From Nymphalis io (Eukaryota > Arthropoda > Insecta > Lepidoptera > Nymphalidae): a DNA stretch of 64,000 nucleotides. The position numbers and the translations under genes are program-made. Where the stretch lies: assembly GCF_905147045.1 (NCBI RefSeq), contig NC_065897.1:6401001-6465000 (forward strand). Direction: 5' to 3'. Below the pieces are notes generated by a model. That model was not told the origin of the DNA. It ran no database searches and was given only the letters and a program-made list of their open reading frames with translations. Position 1 is the first letter of the stretch. Each line of letters starts with the position of its first letter. Below are positions 35,301-46,403 of this stretch, in pieces.

Positions 35301-36765
35301 ATGTTGGTACTCATGACCTCTGTTTGGGATCGATGATTGGCTGGATTTTTCAAGAGTGGAAATCTGTGAAAACCCTTAAGCGTAAGACAGATAAATCAGA
35401 ATCAACATAATAAACCATCAAGACTTTCACCCGCGATTTCTTTGTTAATATTTGATTACTCTTATGATGATACTTGTATTACAATCCATAATTTAAAAAT
35501 TAAGATAATAAGAAATTTTTGTCATGTCTAGTTCCGCCGTGCAACGGTCCACGATCCGAAGACCGGTGAGCTGGTCCCCGCACACTACCGCATCAGCAAA
35601 TCCGCGTGGCTCAAAGACGAGGAGGCGCCCGTCGTAGAGAATTTGTCTAGAAGAATCGCGGACTTCACCGGACTCAGCATGACTAGCGCAGAGGAACTGC
35701 AAGTCGTCAACTACGGGATCGGTGGCCATTATGAACCGCATTTCGATTTTGCTCGTGTAAGTCACATTAAATTTTTTTACAATCCATTCAGTGAAATTAA
35801 TAATGGTTAGAAACAGATACTTATGTAGGATGTGTCGTTACAGAAACAAGAGAGTGCTTTTGAAAACTTTAGCGGCAATCGTATTGCAACGGTTCTATTC
35901 TACGTAAGTTTTTTTTTTCATAATTTGCGTAATTACTTTAATTGTAAATATATTATAAAAGCGGCTCAATCGTTTAATGAAAAACGACTTCATTTCGACG
36001 ATGAATATCAATCTAGGTGACAATTTAATTTACTTTTAAATAAATGTTATTTTGTATACAAAAATTACACTGAACATACCGGTATCTCGAGTTTTGGTCT
36101 AACTTCGTGTTGGCATACCGCGTCGCCAGATGTCGGACGTGGCGCAGGGCGGCGCGACGGTGTTCACGGAGCTCGGCCTCAGCGTGTTCCCGCAGCGCGG
36201 CGCGGCCGTGTTCTGGCTCAACCTGCACCCGTCGGGGGAGGGCGACCTCGCCACCCGCCACGCCGCCTGCCCCGTGCTGCGCGGCTCCAAGTGGGGTCAG
36301 TACACACACGTGCACGCACGCACACAAACACATACACACAAACGAAAATCTGATTTGAAATTGTCAGCATCAATATCTTGCTAAATCCTATAACACCGTC
36401 CATTTTCCTTAAGAGCTTCCGGGGCATCAATTATATTATGGCTCTCAATGTTACCGCGAGGCAAAGAAGTTTCATTTTTTTTTTAAATATATAGGCTAGC
36501 GCTTGACTGCTATCACACCTGATGGAAAGTGATGATACAGTCTAATATGGAGTGCGCTTGCCTAGAAAATATTCATAATACAGCTTCGCTACATCTTCAG
36601 TAATTATATCATGGGTAGAATTAATTGAAAAATCTCTTTATAGTGTGTAACAAGTGGATCCATCAAGGAGGCCAGGAGCTGATAAAACCCTGCGACCTGG
36701 AGTACCAGTCCGAGGGCATAATTCGACCACTTCCGCGACCATTGGTGAAGAAAACCTTTAGATAA
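26352..36765 (+). CDS. P4HA1: Collagen prolyl 4-hydroxylase subunit alpha
   Basis: Complete gene. Coding exons: 26352-26539, 26992-27137, 30188-30350, (microexons 30676-30696 and 30778-30801), 32043-32224, 33079-33218, 33826-33962, 34208-34361, 35532-35756, 35844-35903, 36130-36295, 36644-36765. Phases close: 575 aa with both microexons, 560 without; vertebrate alpha subunits are about 534. Residues 1-24 are a hydrophobic signal peptide, followed by the P4H N-terminal helical region (to about 165), a TPR-like peptide-binding domain (about 180-280) and the Fe(II)/2-oxoglutarate dioxygenase domain (about 435-545). Iron ligands are H455 and D457 (EPHFDFAR) and H524; K534 (GSKW) binds 2-oxoglutarate. 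The enzyme hydroxylates prolines of collagen in the ER with PDI as beta subunit. An extended C-terminus (...LPRPLVKKTFR) is unusual. Exon 36130-36295 is about 70% G+C by eye, unlike the rest. The symbol denotes the family; the paralogue is not resolved. Confidence 0.95.
27179..27450 (+). repeat. tRNA-derived SINE, family C
   Basis: Head GAGCCGGTTGGCGCGGTTGG with a B box in GTGGGTTCGATTCCCACCC, then a body reading GACAGATATTTGTGTGCATGAA and ending in GGATATTATTATTATTATT. The B box and ATT-repeat tail mark a tRNA-derived SINE, distinct from families A and D. It sits in the second coding intron of P4HA, in sense orientation, about 40 bases after the donor. The open frame reading out of the exon here is intronic. 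Confidence 0.85.
27680..28060 (+). repeat. LINE-type element 3' remnant
   Basis: Two related halves (ctcgggtatgttcgctgaatatga.. and ctcggatatattcgcttactatcg..) are each followed by ttcatcccc-type text. Then comes gagctacgatctgatgtagacatacaaacag, an ACACAC run and CACCCCTCGTTTTGCGCGGGGGTTAAAAAG, an ending common in lepidopteran retroelements. It lies inside a P4HA intron. Confidence 0.5.
28380..28493 (+). repeat. SINE family A, 3' fragment
   Basis: Matches the last 110 bp of the 16449-16754 SINE, from TTCTACCAACCCGCATTGG to GACATTCACAGGCTGTTAC. Open frames on both strands across it are repeat-derived and recur at 62.9 kb. Confidence 0.85.
29692..29737. repeat. Perfect 21-bp inverted repeat (hairpin)
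   Basis: Arms at 29692-29712 and 29717-29737 are perfectly complementary over 21 bp (starting CACAATATTTTT) around a 4-nt AAGA loop. It lies in a P4HA intron, about 450 bp before the exon at 30188. The stem is almost all A/T. Confidence 0.9.
30676..30696 (+). other. Predicted 21-nt in-frame microexon of P4HA
   Basis: Preceded by acceptor attttacag (AG at 30674-30675) and followed by the optimal donor GTAAGT. Entry and exit phases are identical (phase 2), so inclusion adds seven residues (reading R-DESTPV before the next split codon) without changing the frame downstream. It lies exactly between the P4HA N-terminal region and the TPR-like domain. This is inference from splice signals only. 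Confidence 0.45.
30778..30801 (+). other. Predicted 24-nt in-frame microexon of P4HA
   Basis: Preceded by aaatattttcag and followed by GTAAGT, 81 bases after the first microexon. It is also phase 2 in and out, adding eight residues (NNQSIAI plus split codons). The two microexons can be included together, singly or not at all, always keeping frame into 32043. All four forms join to a codon ending in T of the next exon. Confidence 0.45.
32234..32266. repeat. Palindromic hairpin beside a P4HA donor
   Basis: Arms ACGCGTAAAATAAT (32234-32247) and ATTATTTTACGCGT (32253-32266) are perfectly complementary over 14 bp with a 5-nt loop. It begins 9 bases after the donor of the exon 32043-32224 (weak GTCAGT) and ends 4 bases before a family B repeat insertion. 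It also contains the first in-frame stop if the intron is retained. Confidence 0.85.
32271..32561 (+). repeat. Repeat family B in a P4HA intron
   Basis: Near full-length copy beginning ATTGATGGTAGAGC and ending with ACTATAAAAAAAAAA, in sense orientation to P4HA. It starts only 47 bases past the preceding exon. Confidence 0.85.
32580..32715 (+). repeat. SINE family D fragment
   Basis: CCGTCCCATCAGATTATGGCGTGAGGGAATA..GTGCACCTGGGTTTACC.. matches the 3' part of family D (reverse strand of 46070-46403), ending at GAGGTTGGTCGGCGCGA. It abuts the family B copy. Confidence 0.6.
32780..33030 (+). repeat. Decayed family B copy
   Basis: Collinear with family B (gtcgtctaggtaggaacc..ctcatt..gtgagtgagttagtgt..acaagggacaacaaatcttag..caaggttggtagcgcatt) but with many substitutions and no A tail. 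It is an older insertion next to the young copy at 32271. Confidence 0.7.
33345..33650 (+). repeat. Decayed SINE family D copy
   Basis: Runs from a tRNA-like TGCCTCGTTGGTCTAG A-box region through GTTTTTCTGCGAAGAAATTCTCAGTAGCAGCCCAGAGTC to GTGTACATACACACTTGTTCACTATAA, collinear with the reverse strand of 46070-46403. It lies in the P4HA intron after 33218. Confidence 0.6.
34804..35076 (+). repeat. Repeat family B with shortened 3' end
   Basis: Near full-length up to GGTGGCCCATATGCT, then directly into the A tail; the usual CGTCCGCCTTCCTATTCTATA is missing. It is followed by an AT dinucleotide run at 35078-35100. It lies in the P4HA intron after 34361. Confidence 0.85.
36480..36600 (-). repeat. 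LINE 3'-end fragment
   Basis: TTGACTGCTATCACACCTGATGGAAAGTGATGATACAGTCT..GGAGTGCGCTTGCCTAGAA is a typical reversed 3' terminus of a lepidopteran LINE, with the T run (reverse A tail) at its left. It lies in the last P4HA intron. Confidence 0.5.
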
Positions 36766-37946
36766 ATGTTTACATTCAAATTATTCACTTGCGAACTAGG
36801 CAGAGTAAATAATAATTATAGTATTAGATCATAGTCACAATCTTATATTCGAACGCGTAAACAATATGCGGTTTACGAATATATTGTTTACTAAAATCGT
36901 TGCATTATGATAAAAAAAAATCTCACTTTGACATAATCTAATAGGTAAGATGTAATCATGAAAATGATAATTAATTTATCAACTTAAAGACCCAAAAACA
37001 ATATGATTTACGTAATAAGAAAAAAGTAATTCTTCTACTTTATTCACAAAATATATCGACAACAAGGATACCGCAACGACTAAAATTAAGTCTGGAATAT
37101 TGCAGTAGAGTAAAAGTCATATATTTTCGTAAAAACTATATTTTATAATAATAGCTTAACCGAAGAATATATATCTTGCCCAAAATTATGTTTCAATATG
37201 TATACTTAGTCGGAAATATTTTAAGTTTATTTTAAAAATAAATAATGCCACAGAGGCTGTCATTATTTGTCAATTGTGTTATTAGTTTTAAGAGAATAAT
37301 ATATAATTGTATTCCAATTCTTTGTTGGCCATTAACATTGCATTTATCTAGCAGTTATGATTTACAATATTTTTAACTAACTAATATTTACAAAATTATT
37401 ATAATTATTTACAGTAACAAAATATACAAATTTTTGAAATATTTTTGTTAAAATGTGTTTTAACGTATTGTAAAAATATATAGTTTTATCTTTATTGCTG
37501 TTATGACAATTTTATTCTGGTCATTTTAATCTTTAAATTTTTACATAGGATTTATTATGTTGGATTAATATAATATTATAAATTGACTTTTTGAAACAAT
37601 TAAAAAAGTAGCTATTGTCCAATTTTTGAATTCATTTTATATAAAATTAATTTATCTTTTTATTATTATATAAAAGTATGGTCTGCATAAACATAAATCT
37701 CTTTTATCATAAATATTTTTTCAATTATTTCAAACATACCACCCTAAATTAATGATTAAATACTTTCGAATTTATAAAATAATAATGTATTATTATTATT
37801 AATCCAGTAGATTATAAGCTGGGTACAAATCTACCTAAATAAATAAATAATACTACATTTACAATGTGAACTAATGACATTTGAAATGATTTTTAATGTT
37901 AGAAACAAAATACTTGTTGTTTACATGTATTTTAATCATATATCTC

Positions 37947-37952
37947 AATAAA
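37947..37952 (+). terminator. Likely P4HA polyadenylation signal
   Basis: AATAAA followed within about 20-30 bases by a T/G-rich stretch (tgtattgtttcc). It would give a 3' UTR of about 1.2 kb. Other AATAAA words occur earlier (for example near 36800 and 37240) in poorer context. Confidence 0.4.
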
Positions 37953-38020
37953 ATTTCTCAATCAATGTATTGTTTCCATTATTTATGATATTTTAGGAAT
38001 TTTGTAAAAAAAATTCCATC

Positions 38021-38021
38021 C

Positions 38022-38079
<58 letters not shown>

Positions 38080-38150
38080 TATATGCCCCGGGATGGCAAA
38101 TGACTCTACTCCACCTGATGGTAAGTGGTAGTAGAGTCCAAACGCCTATT
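38021..38150 (-). repeat. (TA)n microsatellite joined to a LINE 3' end
   Basis: A run of about 27 TA units to 38076 is followed by GCCCCGGGATGGCAAATGACTCTACTCCACCTGATGGTAAGTGGTAGTAGAG. The second part is the reversed 3' end of a LINE-type element, so the TA run probably grew from its 3' tail. Confidence 0.6.
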
Positions 38151-38897
38151 ATCAATACATAACTAATTAATCAAAAGGATAAACGATATATTGAAACGAG
38201 GGTTGTACTGCTATTCATGAATTCATTTAAATTTCAGCAATGTTATTTATACATGACTAAAAAACTAGACATAGACAAAAAACATAGACAATTTACATTT
38301 ACCTTCCATCAAAATTTAAAGAAAAAAAAACCAAATCACACAAACCCATACATACTTCAGTTTCAAAAGACAATTTTTTTCTTTTTTAAATCATGGTTAT
38401 TCTTTTATGTCATACAAGTTATATTAAAACTATACTTTTGAATCTAATTTGTAGTACGTATCGAACCATTCAGTAACAAGTATTACACAATATATTTTGT
38501 ATTAGACAATAATTATATCTGTTTCAAATGTCGTGATAGGACCTTTGAAAATGCGTTACAAGGCAGTGATTATGTGTAGTGTCAGAATAAAATTCTGATA
38601 AACTTGATAAAATAAATAGTATAATTATTTTCGGTATAGTTTTTTTTTAAAGACAAATTAAGGAAAAGTTAATGGAATAATATAAACTATAAAATAAACA
38701 GCAAAAGTATAAAACATATACTTAATCGTTTTAGTAACTAAAGAACACAATTAAAAATAAGTCATCTAATTCTACATATAGTAAATATTCCATTAACATT
38801 TTCTTCACGTTTGTGATTTAGCACTCATGTTGATGAAAATGTAACATAGATTAATAAGTATATCGCAAAAAAATAACTTCGATAACACTCGCTGACG

Positions 38898-38951
38898 CTA
38901 CTTACAAACGTCACCTGACGCTGATGAAGTTCTGTTCCATAGGATCCCATC
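38898..38951 (-). CDS. Candidate terminal coding exon, unidentified
   Basis: On the minus strand, acceptor aatattttag precedes a GC-rich 54-nt open stretch encoding DGILWNRTSSASGDVCK and a stop (TAG, 38900-38898). The last codons also contain a GTAAGT donor, so an internal exon in another phase is equally possible. It stands out from the AT-rich surroundings, but no partner exon was found upstream on that strand. It may be chance, or the conserved part of an old element. Confidence 0.2.
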   Translation of the reverse strand, partial: DGILWNRTSSASGDVCK

Positions 38952-41444
38952 CTAAAATATTTTGAAACGCATAATTACTTAAATATATAATACATTTTCC
39001 CTTAAGTAACACACGTCTTATAAGCTGTTATTTGTTTTTATGTGACTGATTTAGAATTGTAGACACTTGGCGAATTGCGATATTGCCTCTGCACGAAAAT
39101 AATCTTGAAGTTTTTCACGATGAGCGGAGAGCAATTTAAGACAACAAAAAAGTTACATATAGAATTATTTATATACTGTACATAACATTCCTGTTGTTTA
39201 TACATTACCCTAAAGCTTCTCTGTGTTGCTGCTTCGTTGGTTTTCGGTTGCTTTATTTATCTGATCCTTGAAGTTATGTAGGGGATTCCAGAACAAACAA
39301 AGTAAGTACATGCATGGGCTAACTTTAGCATTGCACACTACTGTGTTTGCTTTGAAACACCCTTAATCCAGAGACCTTGATGAGTCCAAAAATTTTATCA
39401 CTATTTTAAAAATAATACACAAATATAAAGATATTAGCTAATAAATGTTAGCAGTTAGTGGATACTTTATTTTTTTATAAACGTAAAATTAGCAAATTTT
39501 ACATTTAAGAGATTAAATATTAATATTGTATCATCTAGGTTATTGCGGTAAAACACGTTCAATCTTAATTTTATTTTATCGTAAAACCGATGTTAATTTA
39601 AATTTAATATTTATAAGATGACCTGTTTCTCCGAGTTACTACAAATTATGGGCTTTCTAGGAACATCATTTAATTTATCAGATAACCTTCGGCATTACAT
39701 TTCACAGCCAAAGTGTAAGTAATGACTCTTTGTTGTTAGGTCAATTGTATGCTGGTTCTCATATTGCTTTAATGGTATTAAGCTTCATGGAAAACGTCTA
39801 TATACCTACTTAATTTTTATAATACTTTCAGTGAAATCGGAAGGAATAGTGATCTATAAATATTTAATATATGTATTTGGTAATAATGCTAATACTATGT
39901 ACTACTCCTTTTGAATTTTAAGATTAATAAGTTACTTTAGTAAAACAACTAGCTAAAAAATAATTAACAATTAATTATCATATATTTTAATAAATATGTT
40001 GGCAAGAACGCTACATTTATATACCAATACTAGAACTTTAGAGGTTATAGATAGCTATGTATTATAAAAATATAAGATTCTCGGTGGACGTTAGATAATA
40101 ATTCTATAAATTTTTGTAACTTAAGCCTTGCACAGCGTCCTGTTATATGTGTGTATAAAGTATACAATAATCTAAATATAGCTTACAAAAGCAATATCTA
40201 TTTCATAATTTATACATAAAAAACATCGATTGCTTTCATGTCTGAATTTAAGATTAGATTCAGATGTATATAAAAGAATTACCTAAGCAAAACAAATTAA
40301 ACTTAAAAAGCAAAGTGATAATTTGAGTTCAATACAAATCCGCGATTGGTAAACTTCGGAAAGCATAATGGGTCGTACGATTTAAGTGTATACTAAAAAC
40401 ACCCAATAATAAGCCAGGGTGAGAATTTAAAATTAAAAAAACGTTAAAAAAAAATTAAATTCAACCTTCTCCTTAACAGGAGGTCTTTGCCCAAATGTGG
40501 GCCAAACCTGGTTAAAAGCCTCCTCCGCTGAAATAATAACATTTTGCGTAAATTGTGTAACCTTATCTCACCTTTCATTAATTTATCACATCACATCCTT
40601 TAGAAAAGAAACACGTTTCGTATATGTAGTCAGCAAGAAATGCTGTTAGTAATATGAACGTTTATTTGTTATTATATTTTATTGTATTATCATTTTATAA
40701 GTGACAATTTTTAAAGTAAATTTCGGTCAAAAAACTGTAATTATAAATTCAGTTACCACACTTTCTGGTCCGAATACTGACAATACACTGTTGGTGCAGA
40801 CACTGTTACTGCCTAACGATGCAACCGGAGCTAAAGTATAAACATCCAGTGACAAGAATGATCAGCTATCTCTAGGGACCCGTAACAACAAATTTGCTTT
40901 TAATATAAAATTTAATAAAAATTAAATTTTTCGTGTGGCCACCATGGAGGTACAAGTTACACAAAAGTACAAAGTTACGTGTTCTGCACTTGACTCCAAA
41001 AAAGAAATTAAATAGTTTTCAATTTTAATTGTAAACTTGTTTTTTCCTATGTTACTCGACATGACGTTGCTTGAAGAATAAATGTAGATACATACACATA
41101 CGTAATAATTTACTATATTTGTGGTATGGAAGCCTTTATTTAATAACATACTTATTATGTAAGGAACCTTGACCCTTACCAACTTTTGAAAAAAACAATG
41201 ATTGAATTAGAATGACAAAAAAATGTATGTATGTGATAAAAAAATATATATACCTATTAACTTTAAGGTGCAAAAACTTCCAGTTCGATGATTTTGTCTT
41301 CTATTACGTTGAAATGGAAATATCCAACATACCCTTAATCCCGGATCTAGTGGAGTCTTAGATGCCAAAAAATGAGGGTGCCAAATTAATAAACAAATTA
41401 AACAGAAAAAAAACATAGATTTGTTTTACTAAAAGCTGAGTATA

Positions 41445-41650
41445 AGATTAGAGAAGTGGCTAGCTTATAAAGCTACAGATACCGAGGTCTTGGCTTCAAA
41501 CTCCGAATCGGGCAAATAAAAAGCGATTAAGTTTTTCTGAGGAAATTTCAATTAGGTATATATACGCTTTCGTGTCTGGTGCACGTACAGTCGTTATTAC
41601 GCCTGAAATAATCTACGTTGTTGCACTTTTTACGTACAATTTTATAATTT
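41445..41650 (+). repeat. Decayed SINE family D copy
   Basis: tRNA-like GTGGCTAGCTTATAAAGC..GTCTTGGCTTCAAACTCCGAATCGGGC followed by AAGCGATTAAGTTTTTCTGAGGAAATTTC is collinear with the head of family D. The 3' part is unrecognisable. Confidence 0.45.
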
Positions 41651-42435
41651 GTGAAAACTGAGTATCATTTGCCCATGTTTGCTGTTGTATACTGATAATT
41701 ATTAAAATTTACGAGGCAAACAAGCAGGGTTCTCTGCATATTTTAAGAATGTAAAGATTTTCTACGAATTTGCTATGCTATATTATACTTTCAGTTCCAT
41801 CTTTTTTAATATACGTGAATACAAAAATAATTACTTGACATTAATTTGTACAACATTTTGAAATGCATGGAATTGATACCCCTTTTTATTAATACGACTG
41901 TGTATTGTACAGTATTTATAATTAAGGTTAAGCTTGAGTTTTCCAAGTTCGTATTTAGTTCATAACATAAGTCATAAATAATTCAAATATTGTATAAAGG
42001 CAAAGTTGTATGGTATAAACTGTTAATGGTATCGTATCAACGCAGGAATATTAAATTTAATATTATTATCAATGGTACATCCATAGGGACAAGTTGCTTG
42101 ATTAATAACGAAAACAAATATATAACAAAGAGTGCCTGCTAATAATAAGACAACAAAAGATTTTGTTTTTCCGGTCCAAAAATCTTATTCAGTTATAATC
42201 ACTTATGCTTGAAATCTGAAGGAGATAGGAAAAGTTTCTATTATATTTTTTAATTGATTTAAACTTTAAAACAAAACCTGTCGGGTAATGATTGGTGACT
42301 GTCAGTAGTTCAAAACCAAACTGACAAACAAGACCTTTATTTCGCATTTTCTTTTTCTTTCTATAAAAGTTTGATTTTTTGACTTTTTTTGAATTATTGA
42401 AACTTGTTGCTAAAAATGAATTAATAGTTTGACCA

Positions 42436-42772
42436 AGCTTGCACAAAGCCCTACCACTTTACTGGTGGTAGAGCTTTGTGTAAGCTCGTCTGGGTAGGTA
42501 CCACCCACTCATCAGATATTCTACCGCAAAACAGCAGTACTTGTTATTGTTGTGTTCCGGTTTGAAGGATGAGTGAGCCAGTGTAATTACAGGCACAAGG
42601 GACATAAAATCTTAGTTCCCAAGGTTGGTGGCGCATTGGCTATGTAAGCGATGGTTGACATTTCTTACAATGCCAATGTCTAAGGGCGTTTGGTGACCAC
42701 TTACCATAAGGTGGCCCATATGCTCGTCCGCCTTCCTATTCTATAAAAAAAAAAAAAAAAATACCACCAGTA
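42436..42772 (+). repeat. Family B copy bracketed by inverted copies of its own head
   Basis: The element proper is 42461-42761. A 22-bp segment (42436-42457) just before it is the reverse complement, with two mismatches, of the element's first bases (42465-42486). An 11-bp TACCACCAGTA directly after the A tail (42762-42772) is a perfect inverted copy of TACTGGTGGTA at 42460-42470. The other family B copies here lack this arrangement. Confidence 0.8.
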
Positions 42773-43244
42773 TAATATTCGTATCGCGAGATTCATTAAT
42801 AAAGGGTAGTTGAACAGCTTTATCTTTATTTAATGTCAACAGAAATAAAGTCGCGAGTAATGCAACTTATAAAAATCTTGGTATTTAAAGTATTTATAAC
42901 AGCACGCGCTGTTTTTCAATTATCTGTCTATGGAATTTTAAAACAATTGAACGCCACTACAGAAATTGTTTCACAAGCAAAATTGCTATACTGGATATTT
43001 ACAAAACATGTTCAATGAAAAATGCGATTACATAGAAAAGTAAGGATGTCGTTGTAATAAAAAAGTTAAATAGGTATCTACAGTATACAGGTACACGTAT
43101 AACAGTGCCCGCATATATTTACTACTTAGGTAACTTAGGAAATTAAATATTTTGGTATATTATATACGTCATTTTTGGAAAACCAAACTAAGTCGAAGTA
43201 ATAAGTGTTTTTTTACTGAAAATTAAAACAATCAAAATCAATCA

Positions 43245-43370
43245 ACAGCCAATCGTTGTCCACTGCTGATCATAGGCCTCTCCCAAGGTGCGCCAAAGCT
43301 CCCTGTCCTCCGCCTTCCGCATCCAGTTGGTGCCCGCCACCTTCTTAAGGTCGTCGGGCACCAACTGGAT
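43245..43370. repeat. TE fragment ending in a 16-bp hairpin
   Basis: GTTGTCCACTGCTGATCATAGGCCTCTCCCAAGG..CGCCTTCCGCATCC is a fragment of a very common lepidopteran element. It ends in perfect 16-bp inverted arms, ATCCAGTTGGTGCCCG (43321-43336) and CGGGCACCAACTGGAT (43355-43370), around an 18-nt loop. Confidence 0.65.
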
Positions 43371-46069
43371 ATATTATTTTTTTAAATTAAAACATTAATG
43401 GAATATTGTTTTACTCTGTGTAAATAAATAAATATATCAATACAAATAAAAAAGTGTCTGTCTATGATTAAGGTAATATGGCTATTTGCGAGTTACCTTT
43501 CTTTTTTAATATTAGTCTTTCTGTCTTCCAGTTTATATGTATTATCTGTGTCTGCGTCCAGGGTAATCTTCAAAACGGCTAAAATTACAAAAATGCAAAT
43601 ACCAACATTATAATAAGGAGTATTCCATCAGTAGAATGGTTAGTCTATCAAAAATTATAACAACCTTAAGTTCACGTACCTACCTACATATATTTGTTAT
43701 CCACTATTTGTGGCTTATTTATACTTACACCTACACATAAATGAAATGTATGTCTGTGATTTAAAAACAACTGCCTATTTTTTAAGTTAATATAGTTATT
43801 TGCCGGCTACCAGCCATTTACATAATTTATATATTTTATGTGTGTAATTCGAAAAGGCATTATGTACGTTAAAATGATTGATTTTGAAGTCTTATCGTCA
43901 CTAATTTAATTCTACGTTGGCAAAACCACGGGTTTTGTTAGTTGTTTACTTTTCTCTTGCATTTATGGAAAATACGAACAATATGCATATGGTACAGTCG
44001 AAGCTTAATAAAACATTAACCTTTGGAAAATTCAGAAAATAAACGTGCGTTTGACTTTACCCGAAATTATGGACCGCAAATATAAAAAAAGAATGAATTG
44101 TTCTTAGGTATATTTTTTCATTCAACGCATATTTTATAAGATATAATGCACAAACGCGTTATTTACGAAGCTGGACGACGTGTGCTTTGTCACAGAATCA
44201 CGAAATCTTGAATTTACAATAAGGTACATTCTTTTAAACATATTCCAATAAAAAAGTAATTAAGTGATACGATTCCTGGCTAAGATACCTCAATATTTGT
44301 GAATTAAGGTGAAGTAGTAAGACAACCTGTGAATAGGTAGGTGCTCGTACTAGTACCGAGTACAAAAAAAGCTGGTTCTACCAAGACCAAATGCTTAGAT
44401 TTTGTCGAAGTGTAGATAGGGAGACCTTATCCAATCGCTGCCCAACGGATTTTTGTGACTTGACTATTTTATCTAATAAAAAAAATATTCACAATGTTTT
44501 ATGAAAGAAATGATAAAATCCAAACAGTGACAGAATTCTATAATTTTGTTATATCAATGGTATAAATCAATAGTATAAAAGTACAGATATGACAAAACAA
44601 ACTTTTACGCAGATCAACCAATCAGTGAACATTTGACACTGACTACAAAAAGAAATAGATAGAATGTACAAGTATTTTATGCGGAAGTTATTATGCTCTT
44701 TACGGTACAGCTCAAGCTCAGTTGTAATAAAATTACTATTTACGTACAAAAATATGAGTAAACTCTTATTACTAATACGAGATTGTCATTACGCATAAAT
44801 TAATTGGCAACTACAAAAAAAACTAAGTATAACAATTATTCTCTGAGGCGTTCTTACGAACAACGTTTATCATGAGGCGATATGAATAGGGAATCGTGAT
44901 AGTGCAAATACTATTGGTTGGTGGTAAAATTAAATACTTGTTGAAAATATCTATAACACAATTATTAAGAAAACGCTACAATTTAAAAAAAAAACACAAT
45001 ATTATATGTATTGTTATCTATCTATGATGTCATAATTGTTTTTAAGACGGTAATTTACTTGGTTCTAAGTTAAAAGTTCGCTATGTTGTTCAATGTTTCA
45101 TACCATTGCCAAAAATAAACTAAGCTTCATTACCTAGCTAACTTATTAAATTATATAACGGAAAAAAGCTACTCGCTAAAGACTATACCTACTCTAAAAT
45201 ATGAAACTATGAACTAAAAAAACAAACAAACCGACTTTAAAAATAAAAAAAATATGAAGAAATTAATGAGCTTTAATTAGTAAATTATTTGTTTTGTTAA
45301 TTATATTATTATACATATAATGTGTACACCATTTAAAACACATTGCTCAAAAAGACAATACCGGTTAAAGGACACGTGAGGATGACGAATAGTCTAGTTT
45401 TCCGCTCTTATTGATGAATATTATTTTCAAATTGAAACGGGACTTTCCTTTAGGTATATCTACTAATATAAGATAATAATACGCGGATAATAGGCGCGCT
45501 AATAGGTAGCGAAAATATTGCGTAAAGCAGACAAATTGATAAACTTCCTTTTTAAATCGGTTGAAATAACTCGACAATTAATATCGTGTTTAACACGTAT
45601 ATCCTGTATATTCCGTCACCATCTTTAACGCATATATTATATTGGCTAATGCCTAATGGATTATACATAGATCTATCTTCTCAGTCGCTCGCTCGCTGCA
45701 TCTACCTGTCCTCCTCGCTCAAGCAACGAAATTCGATCGATTCGATTTTCAGCGTTGCTTTGTTAATGGCCATAGATAATACACTATATACTAATATTGG
45801 TTAATGGCGATATAACTACGGCTGTACCGGAGGCTAATAGTGCCTTTAGTAATTGAAGTTGGAACTGTTAACTATTCGGAAAACTTAAAGTGCAAAATTA
45901 CACATAAACCAATCCCAAACCAAAGTTTCTACTAATAACTAGTACAGAAGTAGAGAGCAGAAGAGAGAATAACTAATACAAAAACAAACTGAAAGACAAT
46001 TAAAATGAAAATTATATACAATTTATTACAATATTATATTATTCATTTCAGTTTTGTTATACTTATAAT

Positions 46070-46403
46070 GGCCAATCTCAAGAGAGATTAGCTAATTACG
46101 CAGGAGATATTATAGTGCACAAGTATGTGCGCAAACATAGTTGCACTCTCTATTCCCTTACTCTCATAATCCGATGGGACGGCAATCCAACACGACCGGA
46201 AAGAGTTCAGGCGCAGGACCAACGACTTTACGTGCTTGCCGAGACACGGGAGTGTACACACTTCCAACTTCCAGACTCCGGGCTGCTACTGAGAATTTTC
46301 TGACTTAAAAACCCAATAACTATTTATTGATCCGACCTAGGATTGAACCCAGGACCTCCGGGTCTGCGGCCTTACATTAAGCCACTACACCAACGATGCA
46401 GTC
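46070..46403 (-). repeat. tRNA-derived SINE, family D, near full-length
   Basis: Read on the minus strand it starts GACTGCATCGTTGGTGTAG with an A-box-like TGGTGTAGTGG, then a B box in GGGTTCAATCC. The body contains AGAAAATTCTCAGTAGCAGCCCGGAG and ends near TCTCTTGAGATTGGCC. It is the best copy of a family whose fragments occur at 23040, 32580, 33345, 41445 and perhaps 54735-54800 and 58870-59000. Confidence 0.8.

Noticed and set aside
34782..35336. Open frames of about 90-120 codons at 34.8-35.3 kb
   Set aside because: They lie in a family B retroposon and its flanks. Related frames recur in the copies at 5.3, 8.7 and 57.8 kb, showing that they are repeat-borne.
36025..36430. Several overlapping open frames on both strands around 36.1-36.4 kb
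   Set aside because: They are shadows of the GC-rich P4HA exon 36130-36295, where few stop codons occur in any frame.
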